This document shows, piece after piece, positions 52,236 to 60,453 of a stretch of 63,219 bases of DNA; positions within the stretch are counted from its first letter, which is position 1, and every line of letters starts with the position of its first letter. The notes under the pieces were generated by a model. It ran no database searches. It was not told where the DNA came from and was given only the letters and a program-made list of their open reading frames with translations. This stretch comes from Hyphomicrobiales bacterium (GTDB taxonomy: Bacteria; Pseudomonadota; Alphaproteobacteria; Rhizobiales; Beijerinckiaceae). A program made the position numbers and the translations under genes. Where the stretch lies: positions 1 to 63,219 of the forward strand of contig CANFLM010000006.1 of the NCBI GenBank assembly GCA_947447895.1, read 5' to 3'.

Positions 52236-52991
52236 ATGCGTATTCTGGTCACCAATGATGATGGTATCCATGCCCCCGGCCTGCTGGTGGCAGAAAAGAT
52301 CGCCGCTGCCTTGTCAGCCGATGTCTGGACCGTCGCTCCCGAAAGCGACCAGTCCGGTGTCGCCCATTCGCTGTCGTTGAACGAGCCGCTGCGCCTGCGT
52401 GAAGCAGGGCACCAGCGTTTTGCGGTCAAAGGCACGCCGACCGATTGTGTGATCATGGCCTTGAAACATGTGATGCCGTCGCCGCCCGATCTGATCCTGT
52501 CCGGTATCAATCGCGGCCAGAATGCCGCCGAGGATGTCACCTATTCCGGTACCGTGGCAGCTGCCATGGAAGGCACAATTCTGGGCATCCCGTCAATTGC
52601 CCTGTCCCAATGCTATGGTCCGGGCGGGCGCGAGAATATTTTCTGGAATTGCGGCGAACAGCACGGCCCCGATATGGTCCGCAAAATTCTGGCCATCGGG
52701 ATCGAGCCGGGGATCCTTGTGAATGTCAACTTCCCGTCCTGCGCTCCCGAAGATGTGCAGGGCGTGGCTGTGACCCATCAGGGCCGGCGCGATGCGTCCT
52801 TCCTGAAAATCGATGCCCGCCAGGATGGGCGCAGCATTCCCTATTACTGGATCGGCTTTACCCGCAGCAGTTTCGAACTCGGGCACGGGACCGATCTCGA
52901 AGCACTGTCCGAGAAGAAAATTTCTGTCACGCCGTTGCGTCTTAACCTGACCGACGAGCCGAGCGTGACCCGTTTTGCCGCCCATTTCTGA
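52236..52991 (+). CDS. surE: 5'/3'-nucleotidase SurE
   Basis: A 251-residue divalent-metal-dependent nucleotidase and exopolyphosphatase. The N-terminal MRILVTNDDGIHAPG supplies Asp8 and Asp9; Ser40 (PESDQSG) and the Asn in ILSGINRGQN complete the metal site. It starts one base after serS and is followed by pcm, the surE-pcm-nlpD order also found in E. coli. Confidence 0.96.
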   Translation: MRILVTNDDGIHAPGLLVAEKIAAALSADVWTVAPESDQSGVAHSLSLNEPLRLREAGHQRFAVKGTPTDCVIMALKHVMPSPPDLILSGINRGQNAAEDVTYSGTVAAAMEGTILGIPSIALSQCYGPGGRENIFWNCGEQHGPDMVRKILAIGIEPGILVNVNFPSCAPEDVQGVAVTHQGRRDASFLKIDARQDGRSIPYYWIGFTRSSFELGHGTDLEALSEKKISVTPLRLNLTDEPSVTRFAAHF

Positions 52992-53007
52992 TCGGCATGG
53001 TGGCAGG

Positions 53008-53676
53008 GTGACCCCGTCAGACTCCCAGCTCATCGGCAGCAGTGACGAGGCAAGATTTGCCTTCCTGCTCTTGATGCGGGAACTGGGTCTGATCAATACC
53101 GACCTGTTGCGGATTTACGAGATGATCCCGCGCACGCGCTTCGTCTCGCAACGCTTTGCCGATCTGGCCCTCCACGATTCCAGCCTGCCGATAGCCTGCG
53201 GTCAGACCATCGGCCCGCCGTCCTCGCTGTTGCTGATGGTGTCTGCTTTGGCTTTGGAGCCTTCCCATACCGTGCTGGAAGTGGGGACCGGAACGGGCTT
53301 CGGCACGGCCATTCTATCGCGGCTGGCCGCACAGGTGATTTCGGTCGAGCGGTTCCGCGCTTTGGGGATCGAGGCGCGGATGCGGTTGCGCGGGCTCTCG
53401 ATCACCAATACCACCGTCATCCACGGCGATGGCACCGAAGGGGTCAGCGATTTCGCTCCCTATGACCGGATACTGGTCGATGCCTCGTTCGATGTGCCTC
53501 CGCTGGCTTTGCTGGGACAATTGGTGCCCGGTGGCCGCATGGTCGGCGTCAGGCGCATCAACGGGGAAGGGCGCATGGCCAGCTATATCATGGATCCTGT
53601 CAGCGGCATTGTCGAGACATTGGGCCCACCCATGGCCCTGCCGCCGCTGATCAGCGGAATGTCGCAAATCCTCTAG
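53008..53676 (+). CDS. pcm: Protein-L-isoaspartate O-methyltransferase
   Basis: A 222-residue SAM-dependent methyltransferase that starts repair of isoaspartyl damage in aged proteins. SAM motif I is VLEVGTGTGFGTA (89-101), and the substrate-binding loop reads LPIACGQTIGPPSSLLLM; many relatives have TISQP at that spot. I chose the GTG at 53008; an upstream TTG at 52975 would overlap surE. It sits between surE and the NlpD-like gene. Confidence 0.92.
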   Translation: MTPSDSQLIGSSDEARFAFLLLMRELGLINTDLLRIYEMIPRTRFVSQRFADLALHDSSLPIACGQTIGPPSSLLLMVSALALEPSHTVLEVGTGTGFGTAILSRLAAQVISVERFRALGIEARMRLRGLSITNTTVIHGDGTEGVSDFAPYDRILVDASFDVPPLALLGQLVPGGRMVGVRRINGEGRMASYIMDPVSGIVETLGPPMALPPLISGMSQIL

Positions 53677-53809
53677 ACGGACTGGCCCGCAACCGTCCCC
53701 GATCATCCCTCGCGACGCCTTGCGGATGGGAACTCTTTTTTAACTTCGTGCCCGTTATAAATGCACCATCGATAGTGTGTTGGTTTTCAAATTGCGGATG
53801 GGCTTCGGC

Positions 53810-54985
53810 ATGGTGAGGTTTTCGTCTGTTTCCTTAAAGACTGTCAGCCGGATTGTTCTGGTTGTGGCTGTCACCGGTTCAGTGGTCGGCTGTGGTTCCG
53901 ATGCGATGCGCGTCGATGAAGCCTCGCTGGCCAATCCTTTTTCCGGATCAGCCCGTTTCGGCCGTTCGGGCCAGCCGGTCCAGACAAGCCAGTCTTCCTA
54001 TGCCCCGATGGGCGGTAGTGTAGGCTCTGTTCCCTCGGGCGGCGTCCAAAGCGCGCCTCTTTCGCCACCCTCAGGCTCTCCTGTTGTCGCTCAAACGGCA
54101 CCGGTCAAAGCAATGGCTCCAGCTTTGCCGAAAGCCGAGCCCAAGCTGGTTGCACCCAATACAATCACCGTCGCCAAGGGCGACACAATCAAGACTGTGG
54201 CAAACCGCTACGGCCTCTCGGAGCAGGCGATCCTTGCTGCCAACAACAACAAGAACAAGCTGAAGCCCGGGACGGTTCTGACGCTGGCTTCACCGGCTTC
54301 CGTCCCACAAAAGCCGTTTGCCGTGGCTGAACCCGCTTCCGCATCACCCGCCAAGCCTGCTGTCCAGTCGCCACAAACCAAGCAGGCTGTGGCCGCTGTT
54401 GCTCCCGAACCTGCGGTCGATCCCAAGGCGAAGGCCAAAGCCGACAAAGCGGCAGCCGAAAAGAAGGCCCCTGATGCGAAAGCGGTTGCCGAGGTCAAGC
54501 CGGCCGCCGAGTCCAAGCCTGCCAAAGGCGCCAAGCAGCCGGTTGCACAAGCGCCCGTTGAAACCACAGCAAGCGTTGCACCCCATGTCGAACCTTCGGC
54601 TCCCACACCCGTCGAATTCCGTTGGCCTGCACGAGGGCATATTCTGAAAAGCTTCGGTGAAAAAGCCGGCGAAAAGAGCGACGGCATCAATATCGCTCTG
54701 CCGGAAGGGACACCGATCAAGGCCGCCGAGAACGGGGTTGTTGCCTATGCCGGCAACGAGCTGAAGGGCTATGGCAATCTGGTTCTGGTCCGCCACGACA
54801 ATGGTTTCGTTTCGGCCTATGCCAACAATTCCGAATTGAAGGTCAAAAAAGGCGAGACCGTCAAACGCGGTCAGGTGATCGCTGCGTCCGGCCAGACAGG
54901 CAATGTGTCCTCGCCGCAACTCCACTTCGAATTGCGCAAAGGTTCGACCCCGGTCGATCCGATGGGTTTCCTGTCCGGCAACTGA
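53810..54985 (+). CDS. nlpD: NlpD-like LysM/LytM lipoprotein, probable amidase activator
   Basis: A 391-residue outer-envelope lipoprotein. A signal peptide ends in a lipobox-like VVGC (Cys about 28). A LysM domain (about 122-165, ITVAKGDTIKTVANRYGLS) binds peptidoglycan, an Ala/Lys/Pro-rich linker follows, and a C-terminal LytM/M23 domain ends the protein. The zinc ligands are missing: SDGINIA replaces the His-x3-Asp motif and AYANNSEL lacks the usual His, as in E. coli NlpD. It should therefore activate cell-wall amidases rather than cut peptidoglycan. Starts at 53777 or 53798 are also possible. Confidence 0.88.
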   Translation: MVRFSSVSLKTVSRIVLVVAVTGSVVGCGSDAMRVDEASLANPFSGSARFGRSGQPVQTSQSSYAPMGGSVGSVPSGGVQSAPLSPPSGSPVVAQTAPVKAMAPALPKAEPKLVAPNTITVAKGDTIKTVANRYGLSEQAILAANNNKNKLKPGTVLTLASPASVPQKPFAVAEPASASPAKPAVQSPQTKQAVAAVAPEPAVDPKAKAKADKAAAEKKAPDAKAVAEVKPAAESKPAKGAKQPVAQAPVETTASVAPHVEPSAPTPVEFRWPARGHILKSFGEKAGEKSDGINIALPEGTPIKAAENGVVAYAGNELKGYGNLVLVRHDNGFVSAYANNSELKVKKGETVKRGQVIAASGQTGNVSSPQLHFELRKGSTPVDPMGFLSGN

Positions 54986-54998
54986 TTGATATTACAAT

Positions 54999-55036
54999 AA
55001 AAAAGCCCGCCTCCGGTGTTCCGCAGGCGGGCTTTT
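54999..55036. terminator. Bidirectional intrinsic terminator
   Basis: An 8-bp GC stem (gcccgcct 55005-55012, aggcgggc 55025-55032) with a 12-nt loop is flanked by six A on the left (54999-55004) and four T on the right (55033-55036). It ends both nlpD (+) and the DUF815 gene (-). Confidence 0.92.
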
Positions 55037-55052
55037 CTTTGTGCGTAACCGG

Positions 55053-55979
55053 TCAAGCGTCGAGGTGGCGCCCCATGCGTCCGGCCAGATCCTGAATGAA
55101 CTGGAAGGCCGTGCGTCCCGAGCGCGATCCGCGTGTGGTCGACCATTCCAAAGCCTGCGCATCGCATTGCGCCTGATCGACCTCCAGCCCGTAATGTGCG
55201 CAATAGCCGTGGACCATGGCGAGGTATTCGTCCTGCGAACATTTGTGGAAGCCCAGCCACAGGCCGAAGCGATCCGAGAGCGACACTTTTTCCTCGATCG
55301 CTTCACCGGGATTGATCGAGGTGGCGCGTTCATTGTCCATCATATCGCGTGGCAGCAAATGGCGGCGGTTGGAGGTGGCATAAAAAATCACATTGTCGGG
55401 CCGGCCTTCGATCCCGCCTTCCAGCACCGCTTTCAGCGATTTGTAGGATGTATCCCCGCCATCAAACGAGAGATCGTCGCAAAATACGATAAAGCGGCAA
55501 TCGGATTGGCGCATGATGTTCATCAGATGCGGCAGGCTTTCGATGTCCTCGCGGTGGATTTCAACCAGTTTGAGGGCCTGTGCGCCGGCCCATGAACCGC
55601 GTTTGGCCACCGCTGTCGCATGGGCTGCTTTGACGAGCGAGGATTTTCCCATGCCGCGCGCACCCCATAACAGCGCATTGTTGGCGGGCAGGCCCTTGGC
55701 AAAGCGCTCGGTGTTTTCGATCAGCTGGTCGCGAACGGAGTCGATGCCTTGCAGCAGCACCATCTCGACCCGGTTGACCTTGCGCACAGGGGCCAGACGC
55801 GGCGGCAAGGGATGCCAGACAAAGGCATCGGCCGAATCAAGATCGGTCACTTCCGCCACAGGCGGGGCGAGGCGTTCGAGCAGCGTGGCGATTCGGCCCA
55901 GCAAAGCCGGGACATCCTCACCGCCGAGTGCGGTAGAAGCAGCAGGGGAAGCGGATTTTTGCGTATGATGATCGGACAT
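55053..55979 (-). CDS. DUF815 family P-loop ATPase
   Basis: A 308-residue AAA+-like ATPase of the DUF815 family. Walker A is GARGMGKS (106-113), Walker B lies in FIVFCDDLSFD, and NVIFYATSNRRHLLPRDM resembles sensor 1. The C-terminal part has the family's GRTAFQFIQDLAG block. The biological role is unknown, although the family is widespread in proteobacteria. I chose the ATG at 55979; ATGs at 56000 and 56027 are possible. It is divergent from yajC. Confidence 0.87.
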   Translation of the reverse strand: MSDHHTQKSASPAASTALGGEDVPALLGRIATLLERLAPPVAEVTDLDSADAFVWHPLPPRLAPVRKVNRVEMVLLQGIDSVRDQLIENTERFAKGLPANNALLWGARGMGKSSLVKAAHATAVAKRGSWAGAQALKLVEIHREDIESLPHLMNIMRQSDCRFIVFCDDLSFDGGDTSYKSLKAVLEGGIEGRPDNVIFYATSNRRHLLPRDMMDNERATSINPGEAIEEKVSLSDRFGLWLGFHKCSQDEYLAMVHGYCAHYGLEVDQAQCDAQALEWSTTRGSRSGRTAFQFIQDLAGRMGRHLDA

Positions 55980-56134
55980 TGGACTGACTTCGACTTTCAT
56001 AAGACCACTAGGACCATTTCGGAGCATTTTGCACTTAACCCTGTTTGACTGAGCCGTCCATCATGTTATCAGTTTTGCCATAGGTGCGGCCTGTTCGATT
56101 GTGTTGGTTTGCAGGCTTTCCAGCCATCAAAGAT

Positions 56135-56162
56135 TTGCAATCGGGGACGTCCCCGTTATAGT
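56135..56162 (+). promoter_or_regulatory. Predicted yajC promoter with palindrome in the spacer
   Basis: A TTGCAA (56135-56140) and a TATAGT (56157-56162) are spaced by 16 bp, a good housekeeping-type promoter. The spacer holds a perfect 14-bp palindrome cggggacgtccccg (56142-56155). A protein bound there would block or modify the promoter. Start of transcription is expected near 56169, about 45 bp before yajC. Confidence 0.55.
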
Positions 56163-56215
56163 CCGCGCCGTTTGCTGGATGTTGTTGCGTCCACACCATC
56201 AATGGAGGTTCTGCT

Positions 56216-56548
56216 TTGTTCACACCCGCTTTTGCCCAGGCTGCTGGCGCACCCGGTGGCACCGATATGCTGATGCAGATCGTTCCCTTCGCGCTGATTT
56301 TCGTGATCATGTATGTGCTGATCATTCGTCCGCAGCAGAAGCGTGCGAAAGAGCATCAGGCTCTGATCGAAAACGTGCGTCGCGGCGACACGGTGATCAT
56401 GACCGGCGGTTTGATCGGCAAGGTGACCAAAGTGGCCGAAGGTCCCGAAATCGAAATCGAAATCGCCGATAACGTCAAGGTGAAGATCATCCGCACGATG
56501 ATTGCCGAAGTGCGTTCCAAATCGGAACCTGTGAAGTCCGAGGACTAA
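56216..56548 (+). CDS. yajC: Preprotein translocase subunit YajC
   Basis: A 110-residue SecDF-associated membrane protein. One transmembrane helix (about 20-40, IVPFALIFVIMYVLIIRPQQ) is followed by the conserved RPQQKRAKEHQ and a small soluble domain. The start is TTG at 56216, supported by a ggagg at proper spacing and by the FTPAFAQAAG N-terminus typical of alphaproteobacterial YajC. It heads the yajC-secD-secF operon. Confidence 0.93.
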   Translation: MFTPAFAQAAGAPGGTDMLMQIVPFALIFVIMYVLIIRPQQKRAKEHQALIENVRRGDTVIMTGGLIGKVTKVAEGPEIEIEIADNVKVKIIRTMIAEVRSKSEPVKSED

Positions 56549-56628
56549 TCACCGCACTGGCCCAAATGCCTTTCGGGATCAAACCCGAAGGGCAGGTTCA
56601 TTCGTGCACGACAAGGAACTCCAGAAGC

Positions 56629-58233
56629 ATGATGCGCTTTTCCCGCTTTAAGACCGTTGCGGTTCTTCTGCTCGCTTTGAGCGGATTCCTCTATGCCATG
56701 CCGAGCATGCTGTCTCCCGACACGCGTGAAGCCATCCGCAAGGGAATTCCATCCTTTGTGCCGGCCTGGGTGGTGCCGCATCAGGCGATCGTGCTTGGTC
56801 TGGATTTGCAGGGCGGGTCGCATGTGTTGCTGGAAGTGGATACGGCCACCATCATCCGCACGCAGGTCAACACCCTGCGTGATGATGTCCGCCGTATTCT
56901 GCGCGAGGAAAAGATTGCTCTGGCCGGCGGCATCGGCGTGCAGGCGCGCGGCGTCAATGTGCGCGTCAGCGACAGTGCCGAGCGCACCCGTCTGATGGGT
57001 AAATTGCGCGAGATGGCTCTTGGACCGGTTCTGACCCGCGGCACCTCTGCCCCGACCATGGAACTGGTCGAGCAGCCTGACGGTCTTGTCGTGCTGACCC
57101 TGACGGAAGTGGGTGTCAACGAGCGCGTGCGCAAGGCCCTCGATCAGGCGATCGAAGTGCTGCGCCGTCGCGTCGACGCGCTTGGAACAACGGAGCCGAA
57201 TATCCAGCGCCAGGGCATCGACCGGATTCTGGTCGAAGTGCCCGGTTTGCAGGATCCGCGCAAATTGAAAGATATTCTGGGCACCACCGCCCAGCTCGAA
57301 TTCCGCTTTCTGGCCGAAACGGGGGCTGCACCCGGTGATGTCGAAAACATGCCCTTCCAGGAAGGCGGCGGCAATGCGCCTGTCGAAAAACGTGTGATTG
57401 TACAAGGCGAAGATCTGATCGACGCCCAGCCGGCTTTTGACAGCCGCACCCGTGAACCGATCGTCAATTTCCGCTTCAATGTCCGCGGTTCGCAACGTTT
57501 TGGTCAGGCGACAACAGAAGGTGTCGGCCGCTCGCTGGCCATCGTTCTTGATAAAAAGGTGATTTCCGCCCCGCGCATCCAGACGCCGATTACCGGTGGT
57601 TCGGGCCAAATTTCGGGGCATTTCACTGTTGAAAGCGCCAATAATCTGGCCATTCTGCTGCGCGCCGGTGCCTTGCCGGCCCCGCTGACCATTGTGGAAG
57701 AACGCACGGTCGGCCCGGGTCTGGGGCAGGATTCGATTGCGGCGGGTAAACTCGCTTCCTATTGCGCCACCGCTCTTGTGGTTGCTCTGATGATGATCAC
57801 TTATGGCCTGTTCGGTATTTTTGCCAATGTCGCTCTGGTGATCCATGTCGTGCTGATTTTTGCGATGATGTCGCTGTTGGGCTCGACCCTGACTTTGCCG
57901 GGTATTGCGGGCATCGTGCTCACCATCGGGACCGCGGTGGATTCAAACGTGCTGATTTACGAGCGCATCCGCGAGGAACACCGTTCGGGCCGTTCGATGA
58001 TCTCGGCACTGGAAGCAGGATTTGATCGGGCTTTTGCGACCATCATCGATTCCAACGTGACCATGTTTCTGGCGGCGGCCCTGTTGTTCCTGTTCGGCTC
58101 CGGACCGGTGCGCGGTTTCGCCGTGACCATGATTCTGGGCATTATCACCACCGTTGTGACAGCCGTTACCATGACCCGCATGATGATTGCCGTGTGGTAT
58201 CGCACGGCGCGTCCCACCCATCTGCCGTTCTGA
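56629..58233 (+). CDS. secD: Protein translocase subunit SecD
   Basis: A 534-residue RND-fold subunit that uses the proton gradient to help pull secreted proteins across the membrane. An N-terminal membrane helix precedes the GLDLQGGSHVLLEV block, a large periplasmic P1 domain follows, and five C-terminal helices include IVLTIGTAVDSNVLIYERIREE (conserved RND block). ATGs at 56629 and 56632 are equally possible. It lies 13 bp upstream of secF. Confidence 0.96.
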   Translation: MMRFSRFKTVAVLLLALSGFLYAMPSMLSPDTREAIRKGIPSFVPAWVVPHQAIVLGLDLQGGSHVLLEVDTATIIRTQVNTLRDDVRRILREEKIALAGGIGVQARGVNVRVSDSAERTRLMGKLREMALGPVLTRGTSAPTMELVEQPDGLVVLTLTEVGVNERVRKALDQAIEVLRRRVDALGTTEPNIQRQGIDRILVEVPGLQDPRKLKDILGTTAQLEFRFLAETGAAPGDVENMPFQEGGGNAPVEKRVIVQGEDLIDAQPAFDSRTREPIVNFRFNVRGSQRFGQATTEGVGRSLAIVLDKKVISAPRIQTPITGGSGQISGHFTVESANNLAILLRAGALPAPLTIVEERTVGPGLGQDSIAAGKLASYCATALVVALMMITYGLFGIFANVALVIHVVLIFAMMSLLGSTLTLPGIAGIVLTIGTAVDSNVLIYERIREEHRSGRSMISALEAGFDRAFATIIDSNVTMFLAAALLFLFGSGPVRGFAVTMILGIITTVVTAVTMTRMMIAVWYRTARPTHLPF

Positions 58234-58246
58234 GGATCATCAGGCC

Positions 58247-59197
58247 ATGAAACTTCTCCGTATTGTTCCTGATGTCACCACTTTCGGCTTTATGTCGTTC
58301 CGCCGCGTCAGTTTCCCGCTGTCGGCCATTCTGTCGGTTGTGTCGGTTGCGGCCTTTTTCGTGATCAGCATGAATTTCGGGATCGACTTTACCGGCGGCA
58401 CGCTGATCGAGATGCAGGCACGCCAGGGCAAAGCCGATATTTCGATTGTCCGCGAGGCGGCCAGCGATCTGGCGGTCGGCGAGATCGAAGTACAGGAATT
58501 CGGCACAGCTGGCGGTGTTTCGATCCGTTTCGGTTTGCAACCGGGCGGCGAACAGGGCCAGCAGCAGGTGATGGAACGTGTCAAAAGCATGTTCGAGAAG
58601 GATTACGAGTTCCGCCGCGTCGAAGTGGTCGGTCCGCGTGTATCGGGTGAATTGGTGCAATCGGGCACTTTGGGCGTGGTTCTCTCGATTGTTGCTGTGC
58701 TGATCTATCTGTGGTTCCGGTTCGAATGGCAGTTTGCCGTGGGAGCCGTGATTGCCACTTTGCACGATCTGGTGCTGACCATCGGCTTTTTTGCCGTGAC
58801 CCAAATCGAATTCAACATGACCTCGATTGCCGCAATTCTGACGATTGTCGGCTATTCGCTCAACGATACCGTGGTCGTCTTCGACCGCATCCGTGAATTG
58901 TTGCGCCGTTATAAAACCATGCCTGCCGCCGAATTGCTTGATTTGTCGATCAATTCCACTTTGTCGCGGACGCTGATGACCTCTGTTGCCACCTCGCTGG
59001 CGCTGGTTGCGCTGGTCATCTATGGCGGGGCCGTGATCAAAAGCTTTTCCTGGGCGATGATTTTCGGTGTCTTGATCGGGACCTATTCCTCGATCTTTAT
59101 TGCCGCTCCCGTTCTGATCTATCTGGGTGTGCGCAATGCAGGCGAGGCCGATCAGATCGAAGAGAGCGACGCATCGCTCACAACCCCCAAATCCTGA
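58247..59197 (+). CDS. secF: Protein translocase subunit SecF
   Basis: A 316-residue partner of SecD with six membrane helices. The diagnostic blocks are MNFGIDFTGGTLIEM near the N-terminus and VGYSLNDTVVVFDRIRE in the membrane region. The next gene starts one base after its stop, so the operon continues beyond the Sec genes. Confidence 0.96.
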   Translation: MKLLRIVPDVTTFGFMSFRRVSFPLSAILSVVSVAAFFVISMNFGIDFTGGTLIEMQARQGKADISIVREAASDLAVGEIEVQEFGTAGGVSIRFGLQPGGEQGQQQVMERVKSMFEKDYEFRRVEVVGPRVSGELVQSGTLGVVLSIVAVLIYLWFRFEWQFAVGAVIATLHDLVLTIGFFAVTQIEFNMTSIAAILTIVGYSLNDTVVVFDRIRELLRRYKTMPAAELLDLSINSTLSRTLMTSVATSLALVALVIYGGAVIKSFSWAMIFGVLIGTYSSIFIAAPVLIYLGVRNAGEADQIEESDASLTTPKS

Positions 59198-59198
59198 T

Positions 59199-59597
59199 AT
59201 GGAACAGCGGGCTGGCGATCCTGTTGCTCCCAAAGGGTTTTTGCCCGGACGGCATGTGATCGACAGCTATGGCAATGGCGGGTTCCGCTTTGGCGACATG
59301 TCGCATAAAGGCTCGATCCTCGCCTTGCCCTCCGGCATCCACGCTTGGTCTGTGACCGATTTTGCAACAGTGACCCGCACCGATTTTGCGCTTGTCATGG
59401 CTGAGGCCGATCAGATCGACACATTGCTGATTGGCACGGGTGTCGATATGGCACTGTTGCCCGAGGCGCTGCGCTGGCGGTTGAAAGAAGGCCGGATGGC
59501 AGTTGATTCGATGAGCACAGGCGCAGCAGCGCGCATTTACAATATCATGGTCTCCGAGAACCGGCGTGTGGCCGCCGCCTTGATCGCTGTGTCCTGA
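59199..59597 (+). CDS. Mth938/DUF498-domain protein (NDUFAF3-like)
   Basis: A 132-residue protein of the Mth938 (DUF498) fold. Recognisable parts are FRFGDMSHKGSILALPSGIHAW, LLIGTG and a final GAAARIYNIMVSENRRVAAALI. The human member of this family, NDUFAF3, assists assembly of respiratory complex I. It begins one base after secF and ends 10 bp before the next gene, so it is very probably co-transcribed with yajC-secDF and the squalene-synthase-fold gene. Its bacterial function is not settled. Confidence 0.85.
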   Translation: MEQRAGDPVAPKGFLPGRHVIDSYGNGGFRFGDMSHKGSILALPSGIHAWSVTDFATVTRTDFALVMAEADQIDTLLIGTGVDMALLPEALRWRLKEGRMAVDSMSTGAAARIYNIMVSENRRVAAALIAVS

Positions 59598-59607
59598 GAG
59601 GCCCGCG

Positions 59608-60453
59608 ATGCTTGATGCCCTCCAGCTGAACGAATGCGAGACCCTGCTGCAAAGCCATGATCCCGACCGTTGGCTGGCCTGCCGTTTTATTACCGCCCGT
59701 CATCGTGCCGCTGTAATGGCCCTTTATGCCTTCAATGCCGATGTGGCGCGGATCCGCTCCGTGGTTTCCGAGCCACTGGCAGGCGAAATGCGCCTGCAAT
59801 ATTGGCGTGACGTGTTGAACCAGCCCCGACAGGATCATGCCAATCCGCTGGCGGCTGCCCTATGGGCTGTGCTTGACCGCTACCACCTCCCGACCGCGCC
59901 TTTGCTGGCTCTCATCGATGCGCGGGTGGATGATCTCTATGATGCGCCTCCGGCCGATGTGACGGCGCTCGAACTCTATTGCGGCGAAACCTGCTCGGTG
60001 CTGTTTCGCTATGCCGCGCTGGTTCTGGCCGACGGGGGCGAGACGGGGCCTGCCTCGTTATCGGGGACGGCAGGCGTTGCCTATGCTCTGACTGGTTTGT
60101 TGCGGGCCAGCGGCTGGTTGGCCTCTGAAGGGCGTGTTGTGTTTCCGCTCGACAGGCTGGAGGCACACGGGCTGACGGCCGATCAGATCCGCGCAGGCAC
60201 CCATGCCGGCGAAGTAGCAGAACTGGTCCGCGAGTTGTCCGCTTTGGCGATGCAACGCTTGGGCGAAACGCTGGACGGGTTTTCTGCCATTCCCGCAGCG
60301 ATCCGTCCCGCCTATGCGCCGCTGGCTTTGGTCAAGCCTTGGCTGGAGCGGTTGCAAGCGGTTAATCCCTTGCTGGAACCGCCCTCCGATGTGCCGCAAT
60401 GGCACAAGCCGTTCCGCCTTTGGCATGCGGCGGTTCGGGGTGTTTCGTTCTAG
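59608..60453 (+). CDS. Squalene/phytoene-synthase-fold protein, NDUFAF6-like
   Basis: A 281-residue all-helical protein of the squalene/phytoene synthase superfamily. It has the family-like [25 protein letters not shown] and [12 protein letters not shown] segments. The first Asp-rich metal motif is lost (FNADVARIR instead of a DDxxD-type site), so prenyl condensation is unlikely. This matches the NDUFAF6 (C8orf38) branch, complex I assembly factors, rather than carotenoid or hopanoid enzymes. Its stop TAG shares the CTAG tetramer with the trmFO stop. Confidence 0.82.
   Translation: MLDALQLNECETLLQSHDPDRWLACRFITARHRAAVMALYAFNADVARIRSVVSEPLAGEMRLQYWRDVLNQPRQDHANPLAAALWAVLDRYHLPTAPLLALIDARVDDLYDAPPADVTALELYCGETCSVLFRYAALVLADGGETGPASLSGTAGVAYALTGLLRASGWLASEGRVVFPLDRLEAHGLTADQIRAGTHAGEVAELVRELSALAMQRLGETLDGFSAIPAAIRPAYAPLALVKPWLERLQAVNPLLEPPSDVPQWHKPFRLWHAAVRGVSF

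Noticed and set aside
59608-60453. Annotation as a carotenoid or hopanoid squalene/phytoene synthase.
   Set aside because: The first Asp-rich catalytic motif is missing and no isoprenoid gene is nearby; the context behind secDF and a DUF498 gene fits the NDUFAF6-like branch better.
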